Shown piece by piece: positions 8,512 to 17,488 of a stretch of DNA of 64,000 nt. Under the pieces are notes generated by a model. That model saw only the letters and a program-made list of their open reading frames with translations. It was not told the origin of the DNA and did no database searches. How positions within the stretch are numbered: position 1 is the first letter of the stretch; every line of letters starts with the position of its first letter. A program made the position numbers and the translations under genes. Source of the stretch: JAXGPX01 sp040766745. Lineage in GTDB: Bacteria; Bacillota; Sulfobacillia; Fermentithermobacillales; Fermentithermobacillaceae. The stretch is taken from contig JAXGPX010000002.1 of NCBI GenBank assembly GCA_040766745.1, forward strand, positions 558,001 to 622,000. Direction: 5' to 3'.

Positions 8512-9338
8512 TTTCGAGCGGAGTAATAATAGGCCAGTATTATCCTGCTGATTCTCTTGTCCATTCTCTTGATCCAAGGGCAAAGATCCTCATATCCATA
8601 ATGTTCATGATTGTCTTGTTTGTGGGCAACAACTTTTACTCATTTTTCGTAACAGGCATCTTTGCTTTGCTTTCAGTGATTCTTTCCAAGATCCCGTGGA
8701 AAGTGCTTCTTAGAGGGCTTAGGCCGATTATCTTTATCATGGCCTTCACCATGGTTTTGCACCTTTTCCTTACTCCAGGGCCTGAGATCTTTCACGTAGG
8801 CCCTCTAAAGGCGACATGGGCAGGTTTGGTGCAAGGCCTGTTCATAGGCACCAGGCTCATAATCCTGATCCTGTTTACATCGTTATTGACACTTACCACA
8901 TCGCCTATTGAACTTACCGATGGGCTCGAGGACATACTTAAACCGTTTTCAAGGTTAGGTGTCCCTGCCCATGAGATTGCAATGATGATGACTATTGCCT
9001 TGAGGTTTATTCCAACTTTGCTTGAAGAGGCAGAAAGAATAATGAAAGCCCAAATGGCCAGAGGGGCAGACTTCGAGTCAGGCAACATGGTCCAAAGGGC
9101 AAAGAGTCTGGTTCCTTTGCTGGTACCCCTGTTCGTAAGTGCTTTTAGGCGAGCAGATGATCTTGCCATGGCCATGGAGGCCAGGTGTTACAGAGGCGGC
9201 GAAGGGAGAACCAGGATGAGGGAACTTCAGTTGGCTTCAGTGGACTACCTGGCATTTGGTATAACGGTAATCATGTCTGTTCTAGTCATATATACCCGGG
9301 TAAAGTTTGGGCCTGTAATTCCCCGGGGTGTGGTATGA
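8508..9338 (+). CDS. ecfT: ECF transporter transmembrane subunit EcfT
   Basis: Membrane coupling subunit that links the EcfA1-EcfA2 pair to substrate-binding S proteins. The 276-residue protein has about five or six hydrophobic segments and the two cytoplasmic coupling motifs with Ala-Arg-Gly (MKAQMARGADFES and MAMEARCYRGGEGRTR). Four-base overlap with ecfA2 and with truA (ATGA type) indicates a continuous operon. Confidence 0.93.
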   Translation: MISSGVIIGQYYPADSLVHSLDPRAKILISIMFMIVLFVGNNFYSFFVTGIFALLSVILSKIPWKVLLRGLRPIIFIMAFTMVLHLFLTPGPEIFHVGPLKATWAGLVQGLFIGTRLIILILFTSLLTLTTSPIELTDGLEDILKPFSRLGVPAHEIAMMMTIALRFIPTLLEEAERIMKAQMARGADFESGNMVQRAKSLVPLLVPLFVSAFRRADDLAMAMEARCYRGGEGRTRMRELQLASVDYLAFGITVIMSVLVIYTRVKFGPVIPRGVV

Positions 9339-10129
9339 GGTTAGATGTGGTATCCGGCATGCCTAATATCAGGATCAAAATGTGTATTCAGTATGATGGA
9401 ACGCGGTATTCAGGGTTTCAGCGTCAGAAGGATTGCCTTACGGTTCAAGGAGTCCTGGAAGAGTCTTTAGAGAGATTGCTGGGGCACCCGGTAACGATAA
9501 GAGCTGCAGGCAGAACTGATGCAGGGGTTCATGCCAGGGGACAGGAAGTTGCGTTTGATACAACTGCCTCCATACCTCCGGCCCGGATTCCAATGGCTCT
9601 TCGGGCATTTTTGCCTGAAGATTTAATAGCAAGTTCAGCAGCGGCAGTACCGCCCGATTTTGATCCTGTAAAGGATGCAGTAAACAAGACATATTGTTAC
9701 AGGATTTGGCGGTTGGAGGGTTTGTCAGTCTTGGCCCACAGGTATGTTTTCTGGTACCCGGGCAATCTTGATTTTGAGTTAATGTCCAAAGAAGCACTGG
9801 AGTTTGAAGGAACAAAAGATTTTGCCAATTTTAGGGCCCAGGGATCTTCTGCCAGGACTACTGTCCGGCAGGTATTTGAAGCAAGGTGGGCAAGGAAGGA
9901 TGTGGAAGGGCATAAAGACGCCTTATGGGAGTTCTGGGTTACTGCAGATGGATTTCTATACAAGATGGTAAGGCTTATGGCCGGCACTTTGATAGATATA
10001 GGAAGAGGATACCTTCCACCGGGGACTGTCAGAGGAGCCCTTGAGGCGGCAGAAGAAAAAGGAAAGTTCAAGATTGGGAAATGCGCCCCAGGCAAAGGTC
10101 TTTGCCTGGAAAAGGTCAGGTTCTCTTGA
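9335..10129 (+). CDS. truA: tRNA pseudouridine(38-40) synthase TruA
   Basis: Converts uridines 38-40 in the anticodon stem-loop of many tRNAs to pseudouridine. The catalytic aspartate sits in AAGRTDAGVHARGQ, and the C-terminal FLYKMVRLMAGTLIDIGRG is also conserved. The ATG at 9335 overlaps the ecfT stop codon and gives 264 residues; an alternative ATG at 9359 (MPNIRIKM) would give 256, and both are within family length. The longer open frame back to 9185 is read-through into ecfT and is not used. Confidence 0.94.
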   Translation: MRLDVVSGMPNIRIKMCIQYDGTRYSGFQRQKDCLTVQGVLEESLERLLGHPVTIRAAGRTDAGVHARGQEVAFDTTASIPPARIPMALRAFLPEDLIASSAAAVPPDFDPVKDAVNKTYCYRIWRLEGLSVLAHRYVFWYPGNLDFELMSKEALEFEGTKDFANFRAQGSSARTTVRQVFEARWARKDVEGHKDALWEFWVTADGFLYKMVRLMAGTLIDIGRGYLPPGTVRGALEAAEEKGKFKIGKCAPGKGLCLEKVRFS

Positions 10130-10192
10130 CCAGAAAAATCACCATGGTTAGAATGGATGTTGCTTGCACGGCGGCATAAGGAGGTTGTGACA

Positions 10193-10630
10193 GTGGGCGT
10201 AACTTATATGGCCAAACCAGGAGAGGTACCGAGAAGATGGTGGATCATTGACGCAAAGGGCAAACCATTAGGCAGGATTGCGTCTATGGCAGCTATATTG
10301 CTTCGTGGAAAACACAAACCTACGTTTACCCCTTCTGTTGACATGGGGGATAGCGTAATAATAATAAATGCCAAAGAGGTTGTACTCACCGGCAACAAGA
10401 GGGATCAGAAGATATTCTTCACCCACTCAGGGTATCCCGGCGGTGACAGGTACATTCCTTACCGGATTATGATGGAGAAGTTCCCGGAACGGGTCGTGGA
10501 AGTTGCAGTCAAAGGCATGCTTCCTAAGAACCGGCTGGGAAGGCAGATCCGTAGACGCCTCTTCGTATACAAAGGTGCCAATCATCCTCATCAGGCACAG
10601 AAGCCTGATTTGTGGCAGGGAGGGAAATAA
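10193..10630 (+). CDS. rplM: 50S ribosomal protein L13
   Basis: Early-assembly large-subunit protein. The family usually begins with a TYMAKPGEV-like stretch, which fixes the start near GTG 10193 (MGVTYMAKPGEVPRRWW); AAGGAGG at 10178-10184 lies at proper distance. That gives 145 residues, the normal size. Internal motifs include GRIASMAAILLRGKHKPTFTP and GMLPKNRLGRQ. It is one base from rpsI, the universal pairing. Confidence 0.96.
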   Translation: MGVTYMAKPGEVPRRWWIIDAKGKPLGRIASMAAILLRGKHKPTFTPSVDMGDSVIIINAKEVVLTGNKRDQKIFFTHSGYPGGDRYIPYRIMMEKFPERVVEVAVKGMLPKNRLGRQIRRRLFVYKGANHPHQAQKPDLWQGGK

Positions 10631-10631
10631 G

Positions 10632-11018
10632 GTGGATTCAATATTTGCAACTGGACGGAGAAAACATGCAGTTGCCAGAGTAAGACTTTTGCCTGGCACA
10701 GGTAATATTGTGGTTAACGGCAAGGGGCTTTCTGAGTACTTTGCCAACAAGGTCTTGGAATCACAGGTTGTTTCTCCTTTTCGTGTAACAGAAACTGAAG
10801 GCAAATACGATGTTTATGTTACTGCAATAGGCGGAGGCCTTAGCGGCCAGGCAGGAGCAGCCAGGCACGGAGTGGCAAGAGCACTCCTTCAAATAGATGA
10901 CAGCTACCGTGCCCTTCTAAAGAAGTCTGGATACCTTACCCGGGATCCTCGGATGAAGGAACGGAAGAAGTACGGCCTTAAGAAGGCAAGAAGGGCCCCG
11001 CAGTTTTCAAAACGTTAA
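10632..11018 (+). CDS. rpsI: 30S ribosomal protein S9
   Basis: Small-subunit head protein whose C-terminal tail reaches the P site. The start is GTG at 10632, giving 128 residues beginning MDSIFATGRRKHAVARVRL; the longer open frame reaching back to 10503 is inside rplM and is not coding. The C-terminal SGYLTRDPRMKERKKYGLKKARRAPQFSKR tail is typical, including the terminal Ser-Lys-Arg. AGGGAAATAAG overlapping the rplM stop serves as binding site. Confidence 0.96.
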   Translation: MDSIFATGRRKHAVARVRLLPGTGNIVVNGKGLSEYFANKVLESQVVSPFRVTETEGKYDVYVTAIGGGLSGQAGAARHGVARALLQIDDSYRALLKKSGYLTRDPRMKERKKYGLKKARRAPQFSKR

Positions 11019-11107
11019 AAATTTCACTTTGTCTCCCGGCATACTTATGGCGGTAGATTGTATATACATTACGTGTAAGATTTCTTGTTTTGAGAGGTAC
11101 TGTGGGG

Positions 11108-11830
11108 ATGGGAAGAGTACGAAGAAGAAGGGGCAGGCGGCGAGGCCGGCCCCTTTTTGTGATTGCTCTTAGGAATGCTACATTTCTGGGGCTTCTGGCA
11201 GTCTCCCTGGTATTCGGTGTTATTATCTCAAGAGGGATCGTCCAGGTATCAGCAACCCGTCCTCTTGAAGGGCAAGTGATATTCCTTGATGCCGGCCACG
11301 GAGGGATTGATCCGGGAGCATGCGGAAGAACATACGCAGAAAAGGACATTGTCCTCAAAGTGTCTCTGCTCCTTGGAGTGAGGCTTGAAAAGGCCGGCGC
11401 AAAAGTTGTGTATAGCCGCACAGGTGATTATGATCTTGAAACCACCGAGGTCAGCGATGTTGTGGCGAGGATCAGGCTTATGAAGGAATCAAAATCGTCC
11501 ATTGCCATATCAATCCACTGTAACGCCTTTACTGACTCATACGAACGAGGGGCTCAGACTTTCTATAATTCCACAAAGCATCCTGGTTCAAAGAAGCTTG
11601 CCCAGCTGATTCAGGATGAGCTGATAGCAGCTACCGGTACAGAGCGTGAGATATCTGCAAGGCTGGACCACTTTATACTTAACCATGCCGATGTTCCGGC
11701 TGTAACCGTAGAATTAGGGTTTTTGTCAAATCCAAATGAAGAGCAGTTGCTTGGCTCATCTGATTACCAGCTCGATCTTGTTGAGTGCCTCTACAGGGCT
11801 ATTGTCTCCTTTGTTAACCCCGGACAATGA
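11108..11830 (+). CDS. cwlD: N-acetylmuramoyl-L-alanine amidase, CwlD type
   Basis: Zinc amidase that removes peptides from peptidoglycan; CwlD is needed for muramic-lactam in spore cortex, and the position after rpsI matches Bacillus and Clostridia. A short arginine-rich N-terminus and one membrane anchor (about residues 20-43) precede the Amidase_3 domain, with ligands in DAGHGGIDPG, YAEKDIVL and SIHCNA and the catalytic Glu in VTVELGFLSN. I chose ATG 11108 because GAGG/GGGG precedes it; TTG 11090 is possible. CATACTTA at 11040-11047 resembles a sigma-E/G -10 element, a weak hint of sporulation control. Confidence 0.9.
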   Translation: MGRVRRRRGRRRGRPLFVIALRNATFLGLLAVSLVFGVIISRGIVQVSATRPLEGQVIFLDAGHGGIDPGACGRTYAEKDIVLKVSLLLGVRLEKAGAKVVYSRTGDYDLETTEVSDVVARIRLMKESKSSIAISIHCNAFTDSYERGAQTFYNSTKHPGSKKLAQLIQDELIAATGTEREISARLDHFILNHADVPAVTVELGFLSNPNEEQLLGSSDYQLDLVECLYRAIVSFVNPGQ

Positions 11831-11908
11831 TTGTTCTTGCACGCAGCCTCTAACAGCCGATCGGGCATTTTTCGAAGGAGCTATCTCTCTTAGAAGGAGG
11901 AGTTTCTG

Positions 11909-12019
11909 TTGTATTCAAGAATGACTAACAGTAGAAGGATTCCCAACATACCTAGTAGTTCTAGGGTAAAGAGGGTACATTTTACCCAAAGCATCTATGA
12001 AGGCTTTCAGGTGATATAA
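11909..12019 (+). CDS. Candidate small leader ORF before ord (36 aa)
   Basis: A short open frame beginning with TTG at 11909 behind a perfect AAGGAGG (11894-11900, spacing 8) and ending TAA 12017-12019, 14 bases before the ord start. The peptide is basic and serine-rich (starts MYSRMTNSRRIPN, ends YEGFQVI). Its stop codon abuts the ord ribosome binding site AGGGAGG, so translation could influence ord initiation. I do not recognise it; it could be a leader peptide or chance. A GGGTAAA/TTTACCC-type inverted repeat lies inside it near 11963-11987. Confidence 0.3.
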   Translation: MYSRMTNSRRIPNIPSSSRVKRVHFTQSIYEGFQVI

Positions 12020-12033
12020 AGGGAGGTTCGCCA

Positions 12034-13071
12034 ATGTCAAACACAGGCAAGAACACCAGGGTTCTGTTATGGGGCCTAGGGGCCATGGGGAGCGGCATGG
12101 CCTCTATGGTGTTTGAGAAGAAAGACATGGAAATAGTTGCAGCTATAGATACTCATCCTGCAAAGGTTGGGAAAGATATCGGAGAGATTTTGGGGCAGAA
12201 CTCTTCAGGAGTCATAGTCACTGATGATCCCCGGGAAGCTTTCAGCAATAAACCAGATATTGCTTTGGTAGCTACGTCATCGTTTTTGGAAGACGTATTT
12301 CCTAACATTAAATTTGCCCTTGAAAACAACGCCGCTGTTATAACCATTGCAGAGGAAATGGCTTTTCCATGGGCGGCATCAGAGGCTCTGGCCGGCGAGA
12401 TAGATCGCATAGCAAAGGCACAGGGAAAGGCCGTTCTTGGAACAGGGATTAACCCCGGCTTTGTTCTGGATACTCTGATTATCTCACTTACCGGTATCTG
12501 CAGAGAAGTCAAGCATATCCACGGAAAGAGAGTTAACAATCTCGCCCCCTTCGGGCCTACGGTTATGAGAACTCAGGGAGTAGGCACGACTCCGGATGAA
12601 TTCCGTCATGGCCTGGTTTCTGGAGAAATTGTGGGCCACGTTGGATTCAGGCAGTCGTTAATGCTGATCGGCAAGGCTTTGGGCTGGGAAATTGATGAAG
12701 TGGTTGAAGAAAGGCAGCCCATTATAACAAATGTGGAACGGGCCACCAAGTATGTGAAAGTTGCTCCTGGAAACGTGGCAGGCTGCCGTCACACAGCCAG
12801 GGCCTATTCAAATGGCAAGGAAGTCATATTCCTAGAGCATCCACAGCAAGTATGTCCCGAGGCCGAGGGGATAAAGACAGGCGACTATGTCGCAATTGAT
12901 GGAGATCCGCCTCTTAACCTGGCAATTGAACCTGAAATCCCTGGAGGTATAGGGACAATAGCAATTGCCGTCAATATGATTCCTCTGGTATTGAGGGGGG
13001 CCCCCGGGCTGCTGACAATGGCTGATCTACCTGTTCCGAGAGGGATTCCGGGCATTACTTGTAAGGCCTGA
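12034..13071 (+). CDS. ord: 2,4-diaminopentanoate dehydrogenase
   Basis: NAD(P)-dependent enzyme of oxidative ornithine fermentation that deaminates (2R,4S)-2,4-diaminopentanoate to 2-amino-4-oxopentanoate. The N-terminal Rossmann fold carries LLWGLGAMGSGMA; the overall layout resembles dihydrodipicolinate reductase-like proteins, and NPGFVLDT is a familiar stretch of this family. 345 residues is normal. It heads the operon ord-ortA-ortB-oraS-oraE as in Acetoanaerobium (Clostridium) sticklandii, which strongly supports the call. ATG at 12034 has AAAGGGAGG in front. Confidence 0.9.
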   Translation: MSNTGKNTRVLLWGLGAMGSGMASMVFEKKDMEIVAAIDTHPAKVGKDIGEILGQNSSGVIVTDDPREAFSNKPDIALVATSSFLEDVFPNIKFALENNAAVITIAEEMAFPWAASEALAGEIDRIAKAQGKAVLGTGINPGFVLDTLIISLTGICREVKHIHGKRVNNLAPFGPTVMRTQGVGTTPDEFRHGLVSGEIVGHVGFRQSLMLIGKALGWEIDEVVEERQPIITNVERATKYVKVAPGNVAGCRHTARAYSNGKEVIFLEHPQQVCPEAEGIKTGDYVAIDGDPPLNLAIEPEIPGGIGTIAIAVNMIPLVLRGAPGLLTMADLPVPRGIPGITCKA

Positions 13072-13109
13072 CAATAACTTCAACCAAATGACACAGTGAG
13101 GTGTGAATC

Positions 13110-13415
13110 TTGGCAAAGGGATGCAGTAAAGGCCAGTGGGTTGAAATCCACTATACCGTTTTGAAACCTGAAGAACGTTCAGAAGGCGTACCAGATGATA
13201 CCAAGAAAGTTCCAATGGAATGTTGGATTAAGGGCTGGGCGCTTAGCCTAGGAGAAACCGGAGATGAGATCCAGATAAAGACTCCTGCAAACCGGATTGT
13301 GAAAGGGATTCTAACTGAGATCAATCCTGGTTATTCCCATACCTTTGGGCCGGCTGTCCCTGAGCTTTCAAGCATAGGGCAAGAACTCAGGTCCATGTTA
13401 AGGGAGGGGAATTAA
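13110..13415 (+). CDS. ortA: 2-amino-4-oxopentanoate thiolase, alpha subunit OrtA
   Basis: Small subunit of the thiolase that splits 2-amino-4-oxopentanoate with CoA to acetyl-CoA and alanine. The 101-residue protein begins MAKGCSKGQWVEIHYTVL and contains the conserved DDTKKVPMECWIKGW and GRI-like RIVKGILTEINPGYSHTFG segments of OrtA. It starts with TTG 13110 after AGGTGTG and ends one base before ortB. Identification depends on both sequence and operon context. Confidence 0.9.
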   Translation: MAKGCSKGQWVEIHYTVLKPEERSEGVPDDTKKVPMECWIKGWALSLGETGDEIQIKTPANRIVKGILTEINPGYSHTFGPAVPELSSIGQELRSMLREGN

Positions 13416-13416
13416 T

Positions 13417-14835
13417 ATGTCCCGGGATCTATCTTACAGTGCCGTAATGGGGCGGCGAAGCGAGATCATGAAGAAAGCCCTTGGTATTGAATATGATGAG
13501 TTTATACAATCGAAAATCGCTTTTGATTATGAAGGTATGATGCAAAAGGCCGGGTACTCTCTTGAGAAAGTAAGTGAGATTCAAAGACAGAACGGCGTTG
13601 GAAATACTCCTCTCCTGGAACTCAAGAACATAACAGAGCTGGTAAGGAGAACCTCGAAAAAGGGTTACGGCGCCAGAATTCTGGTTAAGGATGAAGCTGC
13701 CAACCCATCAGGAAGTTTCAAGGACAGAAGAGCCAGTGTTTCTGTATACCATGCAAAGAAACTGGGATACCCAGGCGTTCTCGCGGCTACAAGTGGAAAC
13801 TACGGAGCTGCAGTTGCTTCCCAGGCTGCCATGATGAACTTGGGGTGCATTATTGTTCAGGAAGTGTTCGACTCACGCCGGGTTGGCCAGCCTGAGATAA
13901 TCGAGAAGTCCAGGAAGTGTGAAGCATATGGAGCTGAAGTAGTTCAGCTTACAGTAGGCCCTGAGCTCTTCTACTCAGCCCTTATTCTGCTTGAAGAGAC
14001 CGGGTATTTCAATGCATCGTTGTACAGCCCATTTGGCATCTCTGGAGTTGAGACCCTGGGTCATGAACTTATTGAGCAAGTGCGAAGCAAATATGGCAAG
14101 GACCCTGCTTACGTTGTGGTAACCCACGCCGGCGGCGGGAATGTGACAGGTACTGCAAGAGGCATGATTAAGGCAGGGGCAAAGGATTCCAAGGTAATCG
14201 GAGCCAGCGTGGATCTCTCAGGGCTTCATATGGCTTCTGACCATGACTTTAACAAAAAGTCCTTTACCACAGGCCATACAGGTTTTGGTGTGCCGTTTGC
14301 CACGTGGCCGGACAGGACTGATGTTCCCAAGAACGCTGCCAGGCCTCTTAGGTATCTGGACAGGTATGTTACTGTCACCCAGGGCGAGGTGTTCTATGTG
14401 ACAGAAGCTCTTGCCCAGGTTGAAGGAATGGAAAGAGGGCCGGCAGGAAATACGTCGCTGGCTGCCGCGATTCCTCTTGCAAGGGAGCTGCCTGAAGACC
14501 AGATCGTAGTCGTTCAGGAGACTGAATATACAGGGGCAGGAAAGCATTCTCAGGCCCAGCTTGATTTTGCCAGAACCAATGGAATCGAAGTACGGCGAGG
14601 GGATCCCAAGGACAATATTCCTGGCAAGGCAATAGTCATCCCCGAACGTTTCTCCCAGCTACATGTAAGCGAAATGGATCTGGACAGAATGCGGAAATCG
14701 TATATCAGAAATGCAATAGAAAGAAATCAGGCTGCAGAAATTTCAGAAGAAGAAGTACGGTTCCTGGCAGAAGACACCAAATCAACACCGGAGTTTGTAG
14801 TTTCTGTACTCACAGGTATGGGAGTGAATGTTTGA
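13417..14835 (+). CDS. ortB: 2-amino-4-oxopentanoate thiolase, beta subunit OrtB
   Basis: PLP-dependent large subunit of the thiolase in ornithine degradation. It belongs to the threonine synthase/tryptophan synthase-beta fold: the PLP lysine is in NPSGSFKDRRA, the substrate loop in ATSGNYGAAVA, and a glycine-rich phosphate-binding HAGGGNVTG follows. Length 472. The final stop codon overlaps the start of oraS. Without context it could be taken for a threonine synthase-like protein, but adjacency to ortA and ord settles it. Confidence 0.9.
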   Translation: MSRDLSYSAVMGRRSEIMKKALGIEYDEFIQSKIAFDYEGMMQKAGYSLEKVSEIQRQNGVGNTPLLELKNITELVRRTSKKGYGARILVKDEAANPSGSFKDRRASVSVYHAKKLGYPGVLAATSGNYGAAVASQAAMMNLGCIIVQEVFDSRRVGQPEIIEKSRKCEAYGAEVVQLTVGPELFYSALILLEETGYFNASLYSPFGISGVETLGHELIEQVRSKYGKDPAYVVVTHAGGGNVTGTARGMIKAGAKDSKVIGASVDLSGLHMASDHDFNKKSFTTGHTGFGVPFATWPDRTDVPKNAARPLRYLDRYVTVTQGEVFYVTEALAQVEGMERGPAGNTSLAAAIPLARELPEDQIVVVQETEYTGAGKHSQAQLDFARTNGIEVRRGDPKDNIPGKAIVIPERFSQLHVSEMDLDRMRKSYIRNAIERNQAAEISEEEVRFLAEDTKSTPEFVVSVLTGMGVNV

Positions 14836-15209
14836 TGCAAAGGGCTTGTGATTTTGAGAGCAGGCGTAAACATCTGGCAGATTTGTCGGATCAGGCTTTA
14901 AAGGAAAGATTCTGGGAATTGGCATTTGAGATAGTTAAACCGCTAAGCGATCTTGCATATGCTTATACCTCGCCTTCAATTGAAAGGTCTGTTCTTCTGC
15001 GAATGGGTTTTTCAAGCCTTGAGGCGCAGTCGATTGTATCTTTTGCAGAAAAGAGGGGCCTGCTTGGCAAAGGGGCAGGCAATCTTGTGCTCAGGTACGC
15101 CAGAGCCACCAATACAGACTACCTTACTGCGGGTAAGCGGCTCTCTGCCGGAACAGGTTGGGACAACCTTGATGCACCTGCAGGCAAAGCAGGAGGTGGC
15201 TCAAAATGA
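14835..15209 (+). CDS. oraS: D-ornithine 4,5-aminomutase S subunit
   Basis: Small subunit of the adenosylcobalamin- and PLP-dependent aminomutase that moves the 5-amino group of D-ornithine to C4. 124 residues from ATG 14835 (TTG 14832 is one codon earlier). Helical protein with the family features KHLADLSDQALKERFWEL, SIERSVLLRMGFSSLEA and LGKGAGNLVLRYA. Stop/start overlaps at both ends (ortB and oraE) show tight coupling, consistent with a fixed subunit ratio. Confidence 0.9.
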   Translation: MQRACDFESRRKHLADLSDQALKERFWELAFEIVKPLSDLAYAYTSPSIERSVLLRMGFSSLEAQSIVSFAEKRGLLGKGAGNLVLRYARATNTDYLTAGKRLSAGTGWDNLDAPAGKAGGGSK

Positions 15210-17488
15210 CTCGGTGCCGAAAATGCCATGACAATTCGGTAGAAGCTCCTAAGGGCGGCAAGTATACACTGAGCCCAAATGAGAAGATCGATATTGAGGA
15301 GATTCTCAAGGGCCTGGAGGACTACAGGCCCCGGCGGGTTGGATGGACTTGGCGTAAGCAGCAGCCGGGCCGGAAGTGTGGGCCTTTTGAGTACCGCCAG
15401 GTTTCGGATCCGCTCAGGCAGTCTGTACCATTGCCGGCAGCAAAGTATTTTGGAGGGATTGACCCTCAGCCTGATTGCGTAATTACAACTGAGATAGCCT
15501 CTGGGCGTTTCGAAGACGACATACGGCGGATGCGCATGGCCGCCTGGCACGGCGCAGACCACATGATGGTAATTCGTACTACCGGCCAGAGCCATATTGA
15601 TGGGCTTCTTGAGGGTACTCCTGAAGGAGTCGGCGGGATTCCCATTACCAGAAAGCAAGTTAGGGCTACGAGGAAGGCCCTTGACCTAATAGAAGATGAG
15701 GTCGGAAGGCCCATAAACTTTCATTCTTATGTGTCAGGCGTGGCAGGCCCTGAGATAGCAGTCATGTTTGCAGAGGATGGGGTTAATGGGGCTCACCAAG
15801 ATCCTCAGTACAACGTGCTGTACAGAAACGTTAACATGCAGAGGTCTTTCGTGGATGCAGCAGTTGCCAAGAGAATAATGGCTTCATGCAATATGCTGCA
15901 AATCGATGGCGCCCATAACGCTAACGCTACTGCCAGAGAGGCATGGAAGGTAATGCCTGAACTTCTGGTACAGCATGCAATAAATAGTGCTTTCTCAGAA
16001 TTGGCAGGGATGAAGAGAGCGAATATTGCTCTTTCGTCGGTGCCTCCAACAGCCCCTCCTGCCCCTGCTATTTCGTATGACCTTCCATATGCAGTTTGCC
16101 TCAGGTGGCTTTTCTCAGACTACAAGGTAAGGGCTCAGCAAAATACCAGGTACATAGAGTCTGATTCAAGAGAAGCCACAGTGACTCACGTTTTGAACTT
16201 GCTGGTGTCCAGGCTTACTTCGGCAGACGTTCAAAGCACAATTACGCCTGATGAAGGGCGGAACGTTCCCTGGCACTACAATAACGTAGCAGCTGTAGAA
16301 ACTGCTAAACAGGCACTTCTGGGAATGGACGGCCTAAAGGACATGGTAGAACTCAAGAAAGACGGCCCCCTTCCTGAGAAGGTAAGAGAGCTTGCAGAAA
16401 GGGCAGTTCTTTTCTTAGAAGAGATAAAGGAAACAGGCTACTTCAATGCTGTAGGCCAGGGGTTCTTTGTGGATTCAGGCCAGTATCCTGAGAGAAACGG
16501 TGATGGGATTTCCAGAGATCCAAACGGAGGTATTGCTGCAGGGAGCATAGTCAAGCGAGATGAAGATTATATGGCTCCTGTGTGCAACCATTTTGGGTAT
16601 AACAACCTGCCCGATGGATTTTCGAAGCCATGTGACATAATTAACGGGTGCACTTTGTGTTCGGGAAGCAAGATCTCTTACATCGACGAACTTGATCCTG
16701 AAGATAATGTCAATCAGAGGCTGCAGGATACTGAGCACAGAAGCCCTGACGGTTCGATTAAGCCTGAGGTTGAATGGAAAGGCGACGGATACATTACATG
16801 TACCATTTTCATCCCTGAAAGAGCAGAAATCGCAGAGTATGCTTCGCTGGAGATGGCCAGGAAAATGGGCCTTCAAGACCCTGAGGTCATCCACAAGAGG
16901 GTTATCCACCCATCAGAGGGGACCCTTGTTGAAGTAAAGGGAATACTGCCGTTTTCTATCGATCGTTCTTCCCTTAAGATTCCTGAGAAACCCAAGATGC
17001 TGTCAGAAGATGAGATCAGGCAGGAAATATCCAGGCATTCAATGAAAGTGGTTTGCGGCACTGTAGGTGAAGACGAGCACTCAGTCGGAATGAGAGAGAT
17101 CATAGATATTAAGCACGGCGGAATTGAGGGTTTCGGTATTAAGGCAGTATACCTTGGTACGTCAGTCCCTGTTGAAAAGATGATTGATGCGGCCATTGAA
17201 GAAGATGCCGATGCCATTTTGATATCCACCATTATCAGCCATGCAGATATCCATCGAAAGAACATGGAACGCCTGGTCCAGCTTTGCACAGAAAAAGGCG
17301 TAAGAGACCGGTTCATTCTTGTTGGCGGGGGAACTCAGGTTACTAATGACCTTGCCCTTGAGGCAGGCATGGATGCCGGATTCGGGCGCGGGACCAAGGG
17401 GTTGCATGTTGCTTCGTTCCTGGTTGAAAAGCGCAAGAACCTTTGGGCCCAGGGAAAGGGAAAGAGGCAAGAGTTCGATGAGAGTTAG
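15206..17488 (+). CDS. oraE: D-ornithine 4,5-aminomutase E subunit
   Basis: Catalytic, cobalamin-binding subunit (760 residues). The N-terminal two thirds form the TIM-barrel part with the GADHMMVIRTTGQSH segment; the C-terminal B12-binding Rossmann domain begins near residue 605 with GEDEHSVGMREI, matching the D-x-H-x-x-G cobalt-ligand motif, followed by ADAILISTIISH and LVGGGTQ. Fully consistent with OraE of the clostridial pathway. It overlaps the next gene by 11 bases. Confidence 0.93.
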   Translation: MTRCRKCHDNSVEAPKGGKYTLSPNEKIDIEEILKGLEDYRPRRVGWTWRKQQPGRKCGPFEYRQVSDPLRQSVPLPAAKYFGGIDPQPDCVITTEIASGRFEDDIRRMRMAAWHGADHMMVIRTTGQSHIDGLLEGTPEGVGGIPITRKQVRATRKALDLIEDEVGRPINFHSYVSGVAGPEIAVMFAEDGVNGAHQDPQYNVLYRNVNMQRSFVDAAVAKRIMASCNMLQIDGAHNANATAREAWKVMPELLVQHAINSAFSELAGMKRANIALSSVPPTAPPAPAISYDLPYAVCLRWLFSDYKVRAQQNTRYIESDSREATVTHVLNLLVSRLTSADVQSTITPDEGRNVPWHYNNVAAVETAKQALLGMDGLKDMVELKKDGPLPEKVRELAERAVLFLEEIKETGYFNAVGQGFFVDSGQYPERNGDGISRDPNGGIAAGSIVKRDEDYMAPVCNHFGYNNLPDGFSKPCDIINGCTLCSGSKISYIDELDPEDNVNQRLQDTEHRSPDGSIKPEVEWKGDGYITCTIFIPERAEIAEYASLEMARKMGLQDPEVIHKRVIHPSEGTLVEVKGILPFSIDRSSLKIPEKPKMLSEDEIRQEISRHSMKVVCGTVGEDEHSVGMREIIDIKHGGIEGFGIKAVYLGTSVPVEKMIDAAIEEDADAILISTIISHADIHRKNMERLVQLCTEKGVRDRFILVGGGTQVTNDLALEAGMDAGFGRGTKGLHVASFLVEKRKNLWAQGKGKRQEFDES

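Noticed and set aside
11736..11924. 62-codon open frame overlapping the end of cwlD
   Set aside because: Its first half is an out-of-frame reading of the cwlD 3' end; no binding site. The separate frame at 11909 has a far better start.
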